The notes below the pieces were generated by a model, which saw only the letters and a program-made list of their open reading frames with translations, was not told the DNA's origin and ran no database searches. 64,000 nt of DNA from an uncultured Solirubrobacterales bacterium (lineage in GTDB: Bacteria > Actinomycetota > Thermoleophilia > Solirubrobacterales > 70-9). The DNA is taken from the NCBI GenBank assembly GCA_903939845.1, contig CAJAIJ010000020.1, positions 54,240 to 118,239 of the forward strand. The letters are read 5' to 3'. Positions 8,180 through 15,616 of this stretch are shown one piece after another (position 1 is the stretch's first letter; every line of letters starts with the position of its first letter). Both the position numbers and the translations under genes were made by a program.

Positions 8180-8647
8180 TCAGGGAAGCGACCGGCGCGT
8201 CACCCAGGCGTCATCTGGACGGGCCAGCGATGTGACCTCCTCGGGGAGATCGCCCGACACGATCTGGTCGAGGGTCACTGACTCCAGGACCTGCCTGAGG
8301 CTCGCCCTCACTGCGATCCAGACCTCCTGGAGGCTGGCGGCGTTGCCCCTGTAGGTGATCGACTCGGGCGGCGCCGACTGGACGTTTGCGATCGGACCCT
8401 CGACCGCCCTGATGACTTCGGCCAGGTTCACCTCGGAAGACGGCTTCGCCAGCCAGTAGCCACCTTTTGCGCCCCGACGAGTCCTCACTATTCCGGCCTT
8501 CTTCAGTTCGAGCAGGATCTGTTCGAGGAACTGCAGGGGGATGTCCTGGGCCTCGGCGAGGTGTTCGCCCTTGATCGGCTCGCCATCCGAGCTGGCCAGC
8601 TCGGCGGCAGCCCGGATCGCGTAGTCGGCTTTGGCTGAGACCCTCAC
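8180..8647 (-). CDS. Rrf2 family transcriptional regulator, no Cys ligands
   Basis: 155 residues. MRVSAKADYAIRAAAELA is the standard Rrf2 start, followed by a winged helix with recognition region LEQILLELKKAGIVRTRRGAKGGYWLA. The three Cys that bind an Fe-S cluster in IscR and NsrR are absent: there is no Cys at all. It therefore resembles CymR-type members, which sense through a protein partner or ligand. The GTG at 8647 gives the typical family N-terminus; a TTG four codons upstream is also open. TTGAAT ends 6 bases before the GTG. Three 13-base direct repeats overlap this promoter. The target is unknown; the channel gene lies just upstream on the same strand. Confidence 0.85.
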   Translation of the reverse strand: MRVSAKADYAIRAAAELASSDGEPIKGEHLAEAQDIPLQFLEQILLELKKAGIVRTRRGAKGGYWLAKPSSEVNLAEVIRAVEGPIANVQSAPPESITYRGNAASLQEVWIAVRASLRQVLESVTLDQIVSGDLPEEVTSLARPDDAWVTRRSLP

Positions 8648-8653
8648 CCGGCC

Positions 8654-8692
8654 ATTCAATCAGGGGGATCGATCAGGGGCGTCGATCAGGGG
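8654..8692 (-). repeat. Three perfect-phase 13-base direct repeats upstream of rrf2
   Basis: On the minus strand CCCCTGAT recurs at 8692, 8679 and 8666, a period of exactly 13 bases, with partly conserved spacers (CGACG, CGATC, TGAAT). The last copy runs into the putative -10 of the Rrf2 gene. This looks like an operator array, perhaps for autoregulation. Confidence 0.55.
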
Positions 8693-8709
8693 CACGGCCA
8701 GCGCCGTCG

Positions 8710-9675
8710 TCACATTCCCCGGCCACGCCGACCGCTTGCCCTCAGCTTCCGTCGCTCGCGGGCGGGAGGCGGCGCCGAACCGTCCTGCTCCTCGCTGCGG
8801 ATTCGAAAAGCGGTGATCTCGGTCTCTACCTCTCCGATCGAGGACTTGAGCTCGGCCAGCCGGTCGAGGGCGTTCTGGAGGGGGTCCGCCGCGATGCCCG
8901 ACTCCTGCGCGGCCTGCAGCCGCTCTTCTGCCTCGTGGGTCCGCTCGGCGTCCCGGGCCTCCTCGACCGCATTGATGATGATCGCGATCAGGATGTTGAT
9001 CAGCAGGAACGAAGCGATCAGGACGAAGCTGACGAAGAAGACCCAGGACCATCTGGTCACCTCCTGGCCTGCGAAGAGGATCTCGTTCCAGCCCTCGAGG
9101 GTCAGCACGGTGAAGAGGGTGAGCATGGCGCTGCCGATGTCACCCCACCGCTCGGGCAACTCCTCGCCGAAGATCTTCCACCCGACCATTCCGTAGATGA
9201 AGAGGAGCAGCACCGCCATCGCGGCCATCGAGGCGATCGGGGGAAGGGCCCTGCCCATCCCCGAGATCAGGACGCGAAGGTCTGGAAGGACGCTGACGAC
9301 CCTCACGACCCGGAGCAGGCGGACCAGCCTCAGGAGCGAGGCGTTCTGGCGGACGCCCGGGATGAAGACCGCGAAGACGACGACGAAGTCGAAGACGTTC
9401 CAGCCGTTCCGGAAGTAGTTCCAGGGCTCCTTCCCGTAAGAGGCGATCCTGAGCGAGACCTCGACGATGAAGACCCCCAGGAAGATCTCGTTGAGCAGAT
9501 AGAGAGTGTCGCCGTAGCGATCGGTTATCCCGTTGTAGGTCTCGAGGCCGAGGACGATCGCGTTGAGCACGATGACGACGAAGATGAAGGCCTGAAACTT
9601 TCCGGAATCGACGATCCGGGCGATCGCCGGTATCCGGTGCACTCCGTCGCCAGGATCGATGCCTTCGCGTTCCAT
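8710..9675 (-). CDS. Voltage-gated cation channel (BacNav/CavMr-like), filter TLEGWNE
   Basis: 321 residues, one six-helix subunit of a homotetrameric channel. S1-S3 are hydrophobic with FDFVVVFAVF in S3. S4 is Arg-rich (LLRLVRLLRVVRVVSVL), the voltage sensor. S5 and S6 flank the pore loop with filter TLEGWNEIL (Glu194). S6 ends in LLINILIAIIINAVEEAR and is followed by a Glu- and Ala-rich coiled-coil tail of the type that tetramerises bacterial channels. Known bacterial Na+ channels have TLESW; the Gly here matches repeats I and III of animal calcium channels (EGW). The ATG at 9675 lies 9 bases behind TACCCT; the longer open frame upstream is rejected. Confidence 0.9.
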   Translation of the reverse strand: MEREGIDPGDGVHRIPAIARIVDSGKFQAFIFVVIVLNAIVLGLETYNGITDRYGDTLYLLNEIFLGVFIVEVSLRIASYGKEPWNYFRNGWNVFDFVVVFAVFIPGVRQNASLLRLVRLLRVVRVVSVLPDLRVLISGMGRALPPIASMAAMAVLLLFIYGMVGWKIFGEELPERWGDIGSAMLTLFTVLTLEGWNEILFAGQEVTRWSWVFFVSFVLIASFLLINILIAIIINAVEEARDAERTHEAEERLQAAQESGIAADPLQNALDRLAELKSSIGEVETEITAFRIRSEEQDGSAPPPARERRKLRASGRRGRGM

Positions 9676-9684
9676 CGAAACGAA

Positions 9685-9740
9685 AGGGTATCCGAGCGGT
9701 CCATGGCCTCCCGGTGCGACATCGGCGGCCGACCTAGACT
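9685..9740. promoter_or_regulatory. Divergent leaderless promoters, channel / ABC importer
   Basis: TACCCT on the minus strand (9690-9685) is 9 bases before the channel ATG. TAGACT on the plus strand (9735-9740) is 8 bases before the ATG at 9749. The 44 bases between them must hold any operator shared by the two units. Confidence 0.5.
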
Positions 9741-9748
9741 GCCCGGAA

Positions 9749-10510
9749 ATGGGCGACGGGATCGAGGCAGAAGGAATCACCAGGAGCCGGGGCGGGCTCG
9801 CCGTGCTCGATTCGATCTCCTTCTCCCTCGCCGCCGGAAGCCTCACCGCAGTGGTCGGCCCTTCGGGCTGCGGGAAGTCGACCCTGCTCGAGATCATCGC
9901 CGGCCTCGGTGAGCAGGACGAAGGTACGGTCTCGGTCGGCTCCTCGGACGGGGCCGGCGAGCGGCTGGAGAGATGTGCCTGGATGCCCCAGCGGGACTGC
10001 CTGCTGCCCTGGATGAGCGCGCTCGACAACGCCTGTCTGCCGCTGGTCAACAGGGGAATGGGCAGAAGCCGCGCCCGGGAGGCAGCGACGGACACCTTCG
10101 TAAGGGTCGGCCTCGAAGGCTTCGAGTCCTACCTGCCCGGAAGGCTCTCGGGAGGAATGCGGCAGCGGGTCGCCTTCGCGCGGACCCTGCTCTCGGGCAA
10201 GGGGGTCATGCTCCTCGACGAGCCCTTTGCCTCGCTGGACGGGATCACCCGGGCCGAGCTCCAGGAATGGATCGGGCCCCTGCTGGCCGAGGAGGGCAGG
10301 ACGACGATCCTGGTCACGCACGACCTCGATGAAGCCATCTACCTCTGCGGACGGGTGATCGTGCTCTCTCCGAGACCGGCCCGGGTGGTTGCCGTGGTCG
10401 ACGCCCCCGACACCGAGGGCGTCGAACGACTGGAAGCGATCGCCTCGCCGGAATTCATCGAGGCCCATCGCGAGGTTGCAGGCCACCTACGGGCAGGAGC
10501 GGGATCGTGA
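9749..10510 (+). CDS. ABC importer ATPase (NitT/TauT/thiamine-precursor class)
   Basis: 253 residues. Walker A is GPSGCGKSTLLE near residue 36, the Q-loop is WMPQRDCLLPW, the signature is LSGGMRQRVAFART, Walker B is VMLLDEPFASLD and the switch is THDLDEA. The DCLLPWMSALDN segment is typical of the SsuB/TauB/ThiZ group. It starts a three-gene unit with a permease and a substrate-binding lipoprotein. The ATG sits 8 bases behind TAGACT, and its last codons overlap the permease GTG. The substrate is read from the binding protein, not from this subunit. Confidence 0.92.
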   Translation: MGDGIEAEGITRSRGGLAVLDSISFSLAAGSLTAVVGPSGCGKSTLLEIIAGLGEQDEGTVSVGSSDGAGERLERCAWMPQRDCLLPWMSALDNACLPLVNRGMGRSRAREAATDTFVRVGLEGFESYLPGRLSGGMRQRVAFARTLLSGKGVMLLDEPFASLDGITRAELQEWIGPLLAEEGRTTILVTHDLDEAIYLCGRVIVLSPRPARVVAVVDAPDTEGVERLEAIASPEFIEAHREVAGHLRAGAGS

Positions 10511-11268
10511 ACGTAGTCCGGGACTGGGTTCCACCGCTCTTCCTGGTCGCCCTCTTCCTCGCCGCCTGGCAGGTGGCGGCCTCGACCGGCTTCCTTGCGG
10601 AGACCCTCGGTCTCGACCCGCTGCTGGTCCCGTCCCCCTCCGAGGTGGCCGCGGTGCTCTGGGAGGACCGCCAGATACTTGCCGAGAACGCTCTGGTGAC
10701 TCTGATCGAGGTCGTTGCAGGGTTTGCCCTGGCACTAGTGGTCGGGGTGGCGGCGGCTGTCGGGTTCCACCTCTTCGAACCCCTGCGACGAGCTGCGTAT
10801 CCGCTCGCGGTGGCCTCCCAGACGATTCCCGTGATCGTGATCGCCCCGATCCTCGTGGTCTGGTTCGGCTACGGAATCGGCCCCAAGCTCGCGATCATCG
10901 CCCTGATCTGCTTCTTCCCGATCGCGGTCAACACCCTCGACGGCCTCCGGTCTGTCGACCGGGACCTGATCGGCATGATGCGCAGCCTCGACGCCAACAG
11001 GAGGCGGATACTGACCTCGGTCGAGCTGCCTTCCGCTCTCCCCAACCTGTTCAGCGGCGCGAAGATCGCCGTAGCGGTGGCGGTGATCGGTGCGGTGTTC
11101 GGAGAGTGGGTCGGTGCAAGCGAGGGGCTGGGATACCTGATCCTCCAGGACAACGCCCAGCTATTGACCGATCGGCTCTTCGCGGCGGTATTCCTCCTCT
11201 CGGTGATGGCGATGCTCCTGTTCGGGGCCATCTCCCTGATCGAGAGGTTCACGATCCGGTGGCGCTGA
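10507..11268 (+). CDS. ABC importer permease (BPD type, SsuC/ThiX-like)
   Basis: 253 residues with about six membrane helices. The conserved cytoplasmic loop that docks the ATPase is visible as MMRSLDANRRRILTSVELPSALPNLFSG, followed by GEWVGASEGLGYLI, both typical of the NitT/TauT permease class. The GTG start lies inside the end of the ATPase gene (4-base overlap GTGA), so the two are co-translated. It presumably forms a homodimer in the membrane. Confidence 0.9.
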   Translation: MNVVRDWVPPLFLVALFLAAWQVAASTGFLAETLGLDPLLVPSPSEVAAVLWEDRQILAENALVTLIEVVAGFALALVVGVAAAVGFHLFEPLRRAAYPLAVASQTIPVIVIAPILVVWFGYGIGPKLAIIALICFFPIAVNTLDGLRSVDRDLIGMMRSLDANRRRILTSVELPSALPNLFSGAKIAVAVAVIGAVFGEWVGASEGLGYLILQDNAQLLTDRLFAAVFLLSVMAMLLFGAISLIERFTIRWR

Positions 11269-11360
11269 ACTCTCCGGTCCTGCTCCGAGATCCGGACCGA
11301 TGGCGAGGATCCGGGCGGCCATTTCATCCCGACTGACACCCGACCCGGGTCCCGGGAAGG

Positions 11361-11366
11361 TAGAGT
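11361..11366 (+). promoter_or_regulatory. Internal leaderless -10 of the binding-protein gene
   Basis: TAGAGT lies 8 bases before the ATG at 11375, in the 106-base gap after the permease gene. It would give the binding protein its own promoter, in line with the excess of binding protein over transporter usual in ABC importers. Confidence 0.45.
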
Positions 11367-11374
11367 CGGACTCG

Positions 11375-12439
11375 ATGACCCGCAGCGATCCCAAGCCGAC
11401 CGGCCGACGGTTTCTCGGGATCGCCTCGATCCTGGCTCTTCTTCTGCTGCCCATCTTCCTCGCAGCCTGCTCCGGCAAGTCCGAGGAGGTCGATCCGTCC
11501 AACCCCGAGAGGACGAGCATGCGGGTCGCCCTCGACTGGTACGCGAACCCAGATCACGCCGGCTTCCTGGTCACCCGTGACCGTGGCTTCTTCGAGTCGG
11601 CCGGGCTGGACGTAGCCCTCGAGACTCCGACCGATCCAGCCCTGCCGATCAAACAGGTCGCGGCCGGCGAGGTGGACCTCGCGATCTCCTACGCACCCGA
11701 GGTCCTGCTCGCCAGAGAGAGGGGAAGCGACGTCGTTGCAGTTGCCGCGATCGTGGACCGACCACTGACCTCGATGATCTGGCTGAAGAAGTCGGGGGTC
11801 AAGTCCGTCCGGGACCTCAAGGGCAAGACCGTGAGCACTGCCGGGATCCCTTACCAGCAGGCCTATCTCGACACGATCCTCGAGCGGGCCGGCCTCGGCC
11901 CCGACAGCGTCAAGCGGGTCGGCGTGGGCCAGGGCCTCTCGGCCTCGATCCTCGGTGGTCGCGCAGCGGCAACCCTCGGTCCCTTCTGGAACATCGAGGG
12001 TGTAGATCTCAGGATCTCGGGCAAGAAGCCCGTGGTCAATCCCGTGGACCGCCTCGGGATCCCGACCTACGACGAGCTCGTCCTGGTCGCCAACGGCGAT
12101 GCCCTGGCCGCCGACCCCCAGCCGATCTGCCTCTTCCTGGCGGCTCTGGCCAGAGGCACTGCCGAGGCCGTCGGCCGACCGAATCTCGCGGTCGGGTCGG
12201 TGATCGATGCAAACCCCGCCCTCGCGAAGGAGAAGAAGACCACCAGGGCCCAGGTCGAGGCGACCCTGCCGCTCCTCGAAGGCAGCCAGGAAGGCGAGTC
12301 TTTCGGCTACATGAGTCTGGTCGAGTGGCAGCAGTTCATCAACTGGTCCTTCGAAAACGGGGTCCTCGAGGAGAGTCAGCGGGCCGTCGACGCAGTGAGC
12401 GACGACTACCTGCCGGGTCGCTGCCCGACTGCCAACTGA
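11375..12439 (+). CDS. NMT1/THI5-like substrate-binding lipoprotein
   Basis: 354 residues. The signal ends in lipobox LAAC near residue 32. The mature part begins RVALDWYANPDHAGFLVTR, very close in pattern to ThiY-type proteins that bind pyrimidine precursors of thiamine; the following GFFESAGLDV and QVAAGEVDLAISYAPE fit the NMT1 fold. It completes the importer with the two genes upstream. A pyrimidine substrate is inference; riboflavin or nitrile-type NMT1 proteins share the fold. No TPP riboswitch is present upstream of any gene of this cluster. Confidence 0.82.
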   Translation: MTRSDPKPTGRRFLGIASILALLLLPIFLAACSGKSEEVDPSNPERTSMRVALDWYANPDHAGFLVTRDRGFFESAGLDVALETPTDPALPIKQVAAGEVDLAISYAPEVLLARERGSDVVAVAAIVDRPLTSMIWLKKSGVKSVRDLKGKTVSTAGIPYQQAYLDTILERAGLGPDSVKRVGVGQGLSASILGGRAAATLGPFWNIEGVDLRISGKKPVVNPVDRLGIPTYDELVLVANGDALAADPQPICLFLAALARGTAEAVGRPNLAVGSVIDANPALAKEKKTTRAQVEATLPLLEGSQEGESFGYMSLVEWQQFINWSFENGVLEESQRAVDAVSDDYLPGRCPTAN

Positions 12440-12460
12440 TCCCGGCCGGCCGACCAGGGC

Positions 12461-12477
12461 ACCGCAAGCACTGCGGT
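12461..12477. terminator. Hairpin between convergent genes
   Basis: ACCGCA, 5-base loop AGCAC, TGCGGT. It lies in the 43-base gap between the binding-protein gene and the minus-strand hypothetical gene and could serve both. No U-tract. Confidence 0.35.
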
Positions 12478-12482
12478 CCCGC

Positions 12483-12839
12483 TCAGCGCCCCAGGAGGTG
12501 GATGTCGACCAGGAACGACCTGCTGGCGACGACCTCTGACGACTTCGGTCGCCTTCCGAGCCGACGCCGGGACCTCTTTCTGGAACCGGTTGCCGCACCC
12601 CCCACGGCGCGAACTGCGGCAACGGTCGCGGCTCCGGCAAGCGCACCTCCGGCGACTGCGAGAGCCGCGGTCGTCATCTCATTCTTGAGCGGCACGGCCG
12701 GGGTGGCGCGGGAAGGAACCGCTCCCGGCAGGGCCCTGACGGCATCGGGCTCGACGGAGTCGACGTCTTCCTCGGAAATCAGCTCTCCGTCGATCTCGAG
12801 TTCCTCCTCCACCGGCGCAACACTACCGGCGGCAGGCAC
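12483..12839 (-). CDS. Small single-helix membrane protein, unknown
   Basis: 118 residues. The first 45 residues are acidic (EEELEIDGELISEEDVDSVE), then one Ala/Gly/Val-rich helix (TTAALAVAGGALAGAATVAA), then a strongly basic stretch (GSRKRSRRRLGRRPK) and the tail SRSFLVDIHLLGR. By the positive-inside rule the basic tail faces the cytoplasm. It is 24 bases downstream of the acetyltransferase-like gene on the same strand and probably shares its mRNA. I do not recognise a family. Confidence 0.6.
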   Translation of the reverse strand: MPAAGSVAPVEEELEIDGELISEEDVDSVEPDAVRALPGAVPSRATPAVPLKNEMTTAALAVAGGALAGAATVAAVRAVGGAATGSRKRSRRRLGRRPKSSEVVASRSFLVDIHLLGR

Positions 12840-12863
12840 GGAATCCGGCCCGTTCTTGCCGGA

Positions 12864-14003
12864 TCATCCGAGTTTTTTCTCGTAAACCCGGAACTTCTTG
12901 CGGACCTCGCCACCCATTCCCTCCAGCGCCCGGTTCATCGGCTCGTTGGTCTCGAGGATCCAGCCGGCCTCGCCTTTCATGATGCCGTCGGGGTCGGTGG
13001 TGTCCATGTGCTTCACGTAGAGGGCTGCCGCCACCCCGGTCTGCTGGTACGCCTTCTTGACCCCGAGGGCCAGGATCCTGACCGTGTCGATCTTCCGTCG
13101 GCCGGTCAGGAAATGGAACCAGCCGAGCGGGAGAAGGCGGCCCTTCATCTTCGGGAGGACCTGGTTGATGTCGGGCAGGGTGAGTGCCGCCCCGACCACC
13201 TCCCCGTCCTCCTTCTCGGCGATCATCGCCCAGTCCTCATCGAGGACGACCTTGAGGAGCTTGGCGTGGAACTCGACTTCGTCGGGGTCGAGCGGGACGA
13301 AGCCCCAGTTGTCCCCCCAGGCCTCGTTGTAGACCTCGTGGAACCGGGCTATCTCGTTCGCCATGTCCGAGCGCCGCATCTTCCTGATCGTGATCCCGTT
13401 CTCGTCGAGGCTCTTCTGGGCGGCCTCGTGAATCGCGGGGTGGAACTTGAGGCCCTCCTTCAGCCTGCCCATCTCGAGATGCCACATCCAGAGGTCGATT
13501 GCCTTGGTGAAGCCGTTTCGTTCGAACAGCTCTGCGTAGTAGGGCGGTGACCAGTGCTCGAGAAGCACTGGTCGGTATTCGAAGCCCTCGACCATCACAC
13601 CGATCTCGTCGTTGGTGGTGAAATCCATCGGGCCGAAGGCCCGCTCCCTCCCGCGCTCTGCCAGCCAGCCCATCGCGGCGTCGAAGAGGGCCTCGGCGGC
13701 CTCCGGGTCGTCCCTGCACTCGAAGAACCCGAACTGGGCATCGTTCCCGCCGCGGTATGCGTCCCAGTTGCGGTCTATCTGGGCGCTGATCGTGCCGACT
13801 GGCTCCCCGTCACGCTCGGCGATGAACAGCTCGACCTCGGCGTGGCCGAAATACGGGTTCTTCGACCGGTCGAGGAACTCCATCCGCTCCCTGATCAGAG
13901 GCGGGACCCAGTTCGGGCTGTCGCGGTGGACGTCGAAGGGGACTCGCACGAAGCGCTTCAGGTCGCGACGAGACTCGACCCTCCTTACGGTCACCTTGGC
14001 CAT
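12864..14003 (-). CDS. GNAT-fold N-acyltransferase-like protein
   Basis: 379 residues, soluble. Two acetyltransferase-like halves are suggested: the first around ELFIAERDGEPVGTISAQID and FGPMDFTTNDEIGVMVEGFE, the second around WAMIAEKEDGEVVGAALTLPD and ALGVKKAYQQTGVAAALYV, where the last segment resembles the acetyl-CoA loop. Similar proteins of about 375 residues are widespread and uncharacterised. TACGGT lies 7 bases before the ATG, so the gene has its own leaderless promoter despite the ABC-2 genes just upstream. The substrate is unknown. Confidence 0.75.
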   Translation of the reverse strand: MAKVTVRRVESRRDLKRFVRVPFDVHRDSPNWVPPLIRERMEFLDRSKNPYFGHAEVELFIAERDGEPVGTISAQIDRNWDAYRGGNDAQFGFFECRDDPEAAEALFDAAMGWLAERGRERAFGPMDFTTNDEIGVMVEGFEYRPVLLEHWSPPYYAELFERNGFTKAIDLWMWHLEMGRLKEGLKFHPAIHEAAQKSLDENGITIRKMRRSDMANEIARFHEVYNEAWGDNWGFVPLDPDEVEFHAKLLKVVLDEDWAMIAEKEDGEVVGAALTLPDINQVLPKMKGRLLPLGWFHFLTGRRKIDTVRILALGVKKAYQQTGVAAALYVKHMDTTDPDGIMKGEAGWILETNEPMNRALEGMGGEVRKKFRVYEKKLG

Positions 14004-14010
14004 CTGCGGG

Positions 14011-14016
14011 ACCGTA
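14011..14016 (-). promoter_or_regulatory. Leaderless -10 of the GNAT-like gene
   Basis: TACGGT on the minus strand, 7 bases before the ATG at 14003. Confidence 0.5.
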
Positions 14017-14040
14017 CCAAGGCCCGGGGCGGGGGGCCGT

Positions 14041-14811
14041 TCAGCCCGCGGTCTCGGCCTTCCTCATTCCCGAAAGGGCCCAGACGGCCATCAAAGCGAT
14101 CATGCCGAGGACCACTACGAAGGCGGTCAGGACCCCGGTCGGCTCACCGGCCATCAGGCTCCTGGCCGCATTGAGCAGTGCCGTGATCGGATTGACCGAA
14201 GCGGTCGGCTCGATCCAGCCGGTCAGGAGTTCCTGGGGGACGTAGACCGGCGCCAGGAACAGGATGATGAAGACCGGGAGCTGCATCAACGGCCCGGCCT
14301 GGATCGATCGAAACCTGAGAGCGATCCCGGCAGCAAACAGGAGGGCCGCGATATTCGAGAGGAGCGCGATGGAGTAGATCCCGGCGAGGTCGAGACCCCC
14401 TCCGGCGACCTCCATGCCGCCGAGCAGGGCTGCGCCCGTGACCACCGTCCAGGTCACCGCCAGCCTCGCTGCGGCCCCGAGCGTGTAGCCGAGGACGATC
14501 GAGCTGCGGTGGGCCGTCGCCATCATCATCCGCCTGCCCATCCCCTGCTCGAAGTCGCTCGCGATCGAGAACCCGGCGAAGACCCCGGCCAGAGTCGAGG
14601 CCTGAATCAGGATGAAGCAGAACTGGAAGGCGGTGAAGTCGTAATAGCCGAAGTTCGGAGCGTCGCCGACCACCGAGAGTCCACCGGCGAATGCAGCCAG
14701 GAAGAAGAGCGGGAAGACCAGACTCGGGATGAACATCGAGGGACGCGTGTAGAGGTTGTGGAGGTAGCGCCAGCAAACACCGAGAGCCGCCGAGAGATAG
14801 GGGCCGTTCAT
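14041..14811 (-). CDS. ABC-2 type exporter permease (second)
   Basis: 256 residues with six hydrophobic helices of the ABC-2/DrrB kind. The N-terminal amphipathic RYLHNLYTRPSMFIPSLVFPLFF and the central SDFEQGMGRRMMMATAHRSS coupling region are typical. The ATG overlaps the stop of the first permease gene by 4 bases. With that permease and the ATPase upstream it forms a three-gene exporter for a drug, lipid or polysaccharide; the cargo cannot be told from sequence. Confidence 0.85.
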   Translation of the reverse strand: MNGPYLSAALGVCWRYLHNLYTRPSMFIPSLVFPLFFLAAFAGGLSVVGDAPNFGYYDFTAFQFCFILIQASTLAGVFAGFSIASDFEQGMGRRMMMATAHRSSIVLGYTLGAAARLAVTWTVVTGAALLGGMEVAGGGLDLAGIYSIALLSNIAALLFAAGIALRFRSIQAGPLMQLPVFIILFLAPVYVPQELLTGWIEPTASVNPITALLNAARSLMAGEPTGVLTAFVVVLGMIALMAVWALSGMRKAETAG

Positions 14812-15593
14812 GACCGCATCATTCTCCTGCGCAGGAGCATGGCCGAGGCCGCGATCGTTCCGACAGCCAGCGCGATCGCGACCGCGAAGCCGGCGATCAG
14901 AGCATGGGGATCCCAGCCGGTGATCATCAGCGAGCGGATCGCCTCGATCAGGTAGCTGACCGGGTTGATGTCAGTGATCGTCCTGAACCAGTCGGTCTCG
15001 ATCAGATTTCTGGGCAGGGCCATCGAGCTGAAGAAGAGCAGGACGAACATCAACGGGAACATGCCCTGGACTGCCTCGCCCGATCCCGACCTGAGGGCCA
15101 TGACCAGTCCGATCCCCCCGAACCCGACCGAGATGATCGAGACCAGCACGACGAGGACCGCGATGCCGCCGATACCGGCCTCGAAGTCGGCGCCGGCCGC
15201 GAAGCCGATCGCCAGATAGAGGAGGGCCTGGAGCTGCCCGAGCAGGACCAGGCCTACGAGCTGTCCGGCCATCAGTGCCGAGGGCCTCATCGGGGTCAGG
15301 ACGAGACGGTTGAAGAAGCCGTTCTCGATGTCCTGTGCCAGACCCTCACCGGCTCTCATGGTCGAGAAGATCGCCGACTGGATGAAGGTGAAGGCCAGGG
15401 CAAAGGTGATGTAGGAATCGGTAGGAAAACCGGGCAGGTCGGTGGCCGAGTCGAGTCCGCCGACGTTCACGGCGAGCAGGAAGATCGGGAAGATCAGGCT
15501 CGGGACGATCGCGGCCGGCTGCCGGAGCAGGCGAGTGACCGACCGCCCGGCCATCGCCGTCACCTGGACCGCGAGGGTCGAACTCTCGGACAT
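14808..15593 (-). CDS. ABC-2 type exporter permease (first)
   Basis: 261 residues, six helices, ABC-2 family. RSVTRLLRQPAAIVPSLIFP at the N-terminus and DIENGFFNRLVLTPMRPSAL in the first cytoplasmic loop match DrrB/NodJ-type permeases; INPVSYLIEAIRSLMI near the C-terminus is the conserved family motif. It lies 23 bases after the ATPase gene and overlaps the second permease gene. The two non-identical permeases imply a heterodimer. Confidence 0.87.
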   Translation of the reverse strand: MSESSTLAVQVTAMAGRSVTRLLRQPAAIVPSLIFPIFLLAVNVGGLDSATDLPGFPTDSYITFALAFTFIQSAIFSTMRAGEGLAQDIENGFFNRLVLTPMRPSALMAGQLVGLVLLGQLQALLYLAIGFAAGADFEAGIGGIAVLVVLVSIISVGFGGIGLVMALRSGSGEAVQGMFPLMFVLLFFSSMALPRNLIETDWFRTITDINPVSYLIEAIRSLMITGWDPHALIAGFAVAIALAVGTIAASAMLLRRRMMRS

Positions 15594-15616
15594 GCCGGAG
15601 GTAGCGGTGCCGGAGG

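Noticed and set aside
8654..8692. CRISPR-like array
   Set aside because: The 13-base units have no real spacers and number only three; operator repeats fit better.
11269..11374. TPP riboswitch before the binding-protein gene
   Set aside because: No THI-box strings, and the -10 box lies 8 bases from the start codon.
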